The translations under genes and the position numbers were made by a program. A stretch of DNA of 14,237 nt from NCBI GenBank assembly GCA_001574975.1, contig KQ965937.1, forward strand, positions 1 to 14,237. Direction: 5' to 3'. This document shows, in pieces, positions 14,111-14,237 of this stretch. The notes beneath the pieces are model-generated. The model saw only the letters and a program-made list of their open reading frames with translations, ran no database searches and was not told where the DNA came from. Source of the DNA: Gonapodya prolifera JEL478. Lineage: Eukaryota > Monoblepharomycota > Monoblepharidomycetes > Monoblepharidales > Gonapodyaceae. Positions within the stretch are counted from its first letter, which is position 1. Each line of letters opens with the position of its first letter.

Positions 14111-14237
14111 GAACAAACAAAGTGAACAAATCACCATAAAATTTTTCGAGCCCTGCTGAAAATATGCGTCTCTTATTGAACAAACAAAAGGAACAAATCA
14201 CCATGAAACTTTTCGAGCCCTGCTGAAAATATGCGTC
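14111..14237. repeat. Direct repeat with 67-nt period at the right end
   Basis: Copy one (14111-14170) and copy two (14178-14237) match at 56 of 60 bases. Both start GAACAAACAAA and end GAAAATATGCGTC. The second copy runs to the window edge, so the array probably continues beyond it. It is distinct from the 81-nt unit next to it. Confidence 0.9.

Noticed and set aside
13824-14237. Repeat array as a CRISPR array
   Set aside because: The 81-nt units are contiguous, with no unique 30-40-nt spacers, and there are no cas genes nearby.
1-14237. Mimivirus-type early promoter AAAATTGA
   Set aside because: I did not see it at suitable positions upstream of the genes. TATA-like boxes and GTAAACAAAC elements are found instead.
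1-14237. tRNA or rRNA genes
   Set aside because: No cloverleaf with a TTCGAnnC arm and matching acceptor stem was seen, and no rRNA core sequences.

Overview
The window looks like part of a large eukaryote-infecting dsDNA virus, most likely a nucleocytovirus-like (NCLDV) genome or a piece integrated in a eukaryotic genome. The evidence is dense, mostly intron-free genes on both strands with gaps of a few to tens of bases, and an AT-rich sequence. The genes combine a PCNA-like sliding clamp, a UvrD-like helicase, a ribonucleotide reductase, a PLOD-type glycosyltransferase and a patatin-like lipase. One protein resembles the DUF5832 family of Nucleocytoviricota. There are no Shine-Dalgarno sites; instead there are TATA boxes and AATAAA signals, so a bacterial or phage origin is unlikely. 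I cannot assign a family or host from sequence alone.

Layout. Bases 1-121 are a short repeat array. Next come a helicase (122-2167, -) and a small unknown gene (2202-2531, -). Two plus-strand genes follow: a tail-anchored glycosyltransferase (2589-3416) and a basic, Ser-rich unknown protein (3476-4591). A minus-strand block then runs from 4585 to 8731: DUF5832-like protein, PCNA-like clamp, Cys-rich membrane protein, an unknown protein with a faint capping-enzyme/nucleotidyltransferase look, and an SR/proline-glutamine-rich protein that appears to be encoded by two exons joined across a 52-nt intron. A divergent promoter region (8732-8882) separates this from a small plus-strand unknown (8883-9377). 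A second minus-strand block follows: patatin-like phospholipase (9336-10190), a two-PAS-like-domain unknown (10201-11610) and a complete class II, adenosylcobalamin-type ribonucleotide reductase (11646-13637). From about 13638 to the end lies a gene-free repeat region with an 81-nt tandem array, whose unit is in inverted orientation to the left-end array, plus a 67-nt-period direct repeat.

How it fits together. The helicase, clamp and reductase serve DNA replication and dNTP supply. The clamp and reductase genes share a GTAAACAAACAAA element upstream of their starts. The glycosyltransferase, lipase and Cys-rich membrane protein suit envelope, membrane or virion-surface work. The most notable points are the predicted spliceosomal-type intron in the SR/PQ gene, the B12-dependent reductase, and the inverted GTGCAC-rich repeat arrays bracketing the gene block.
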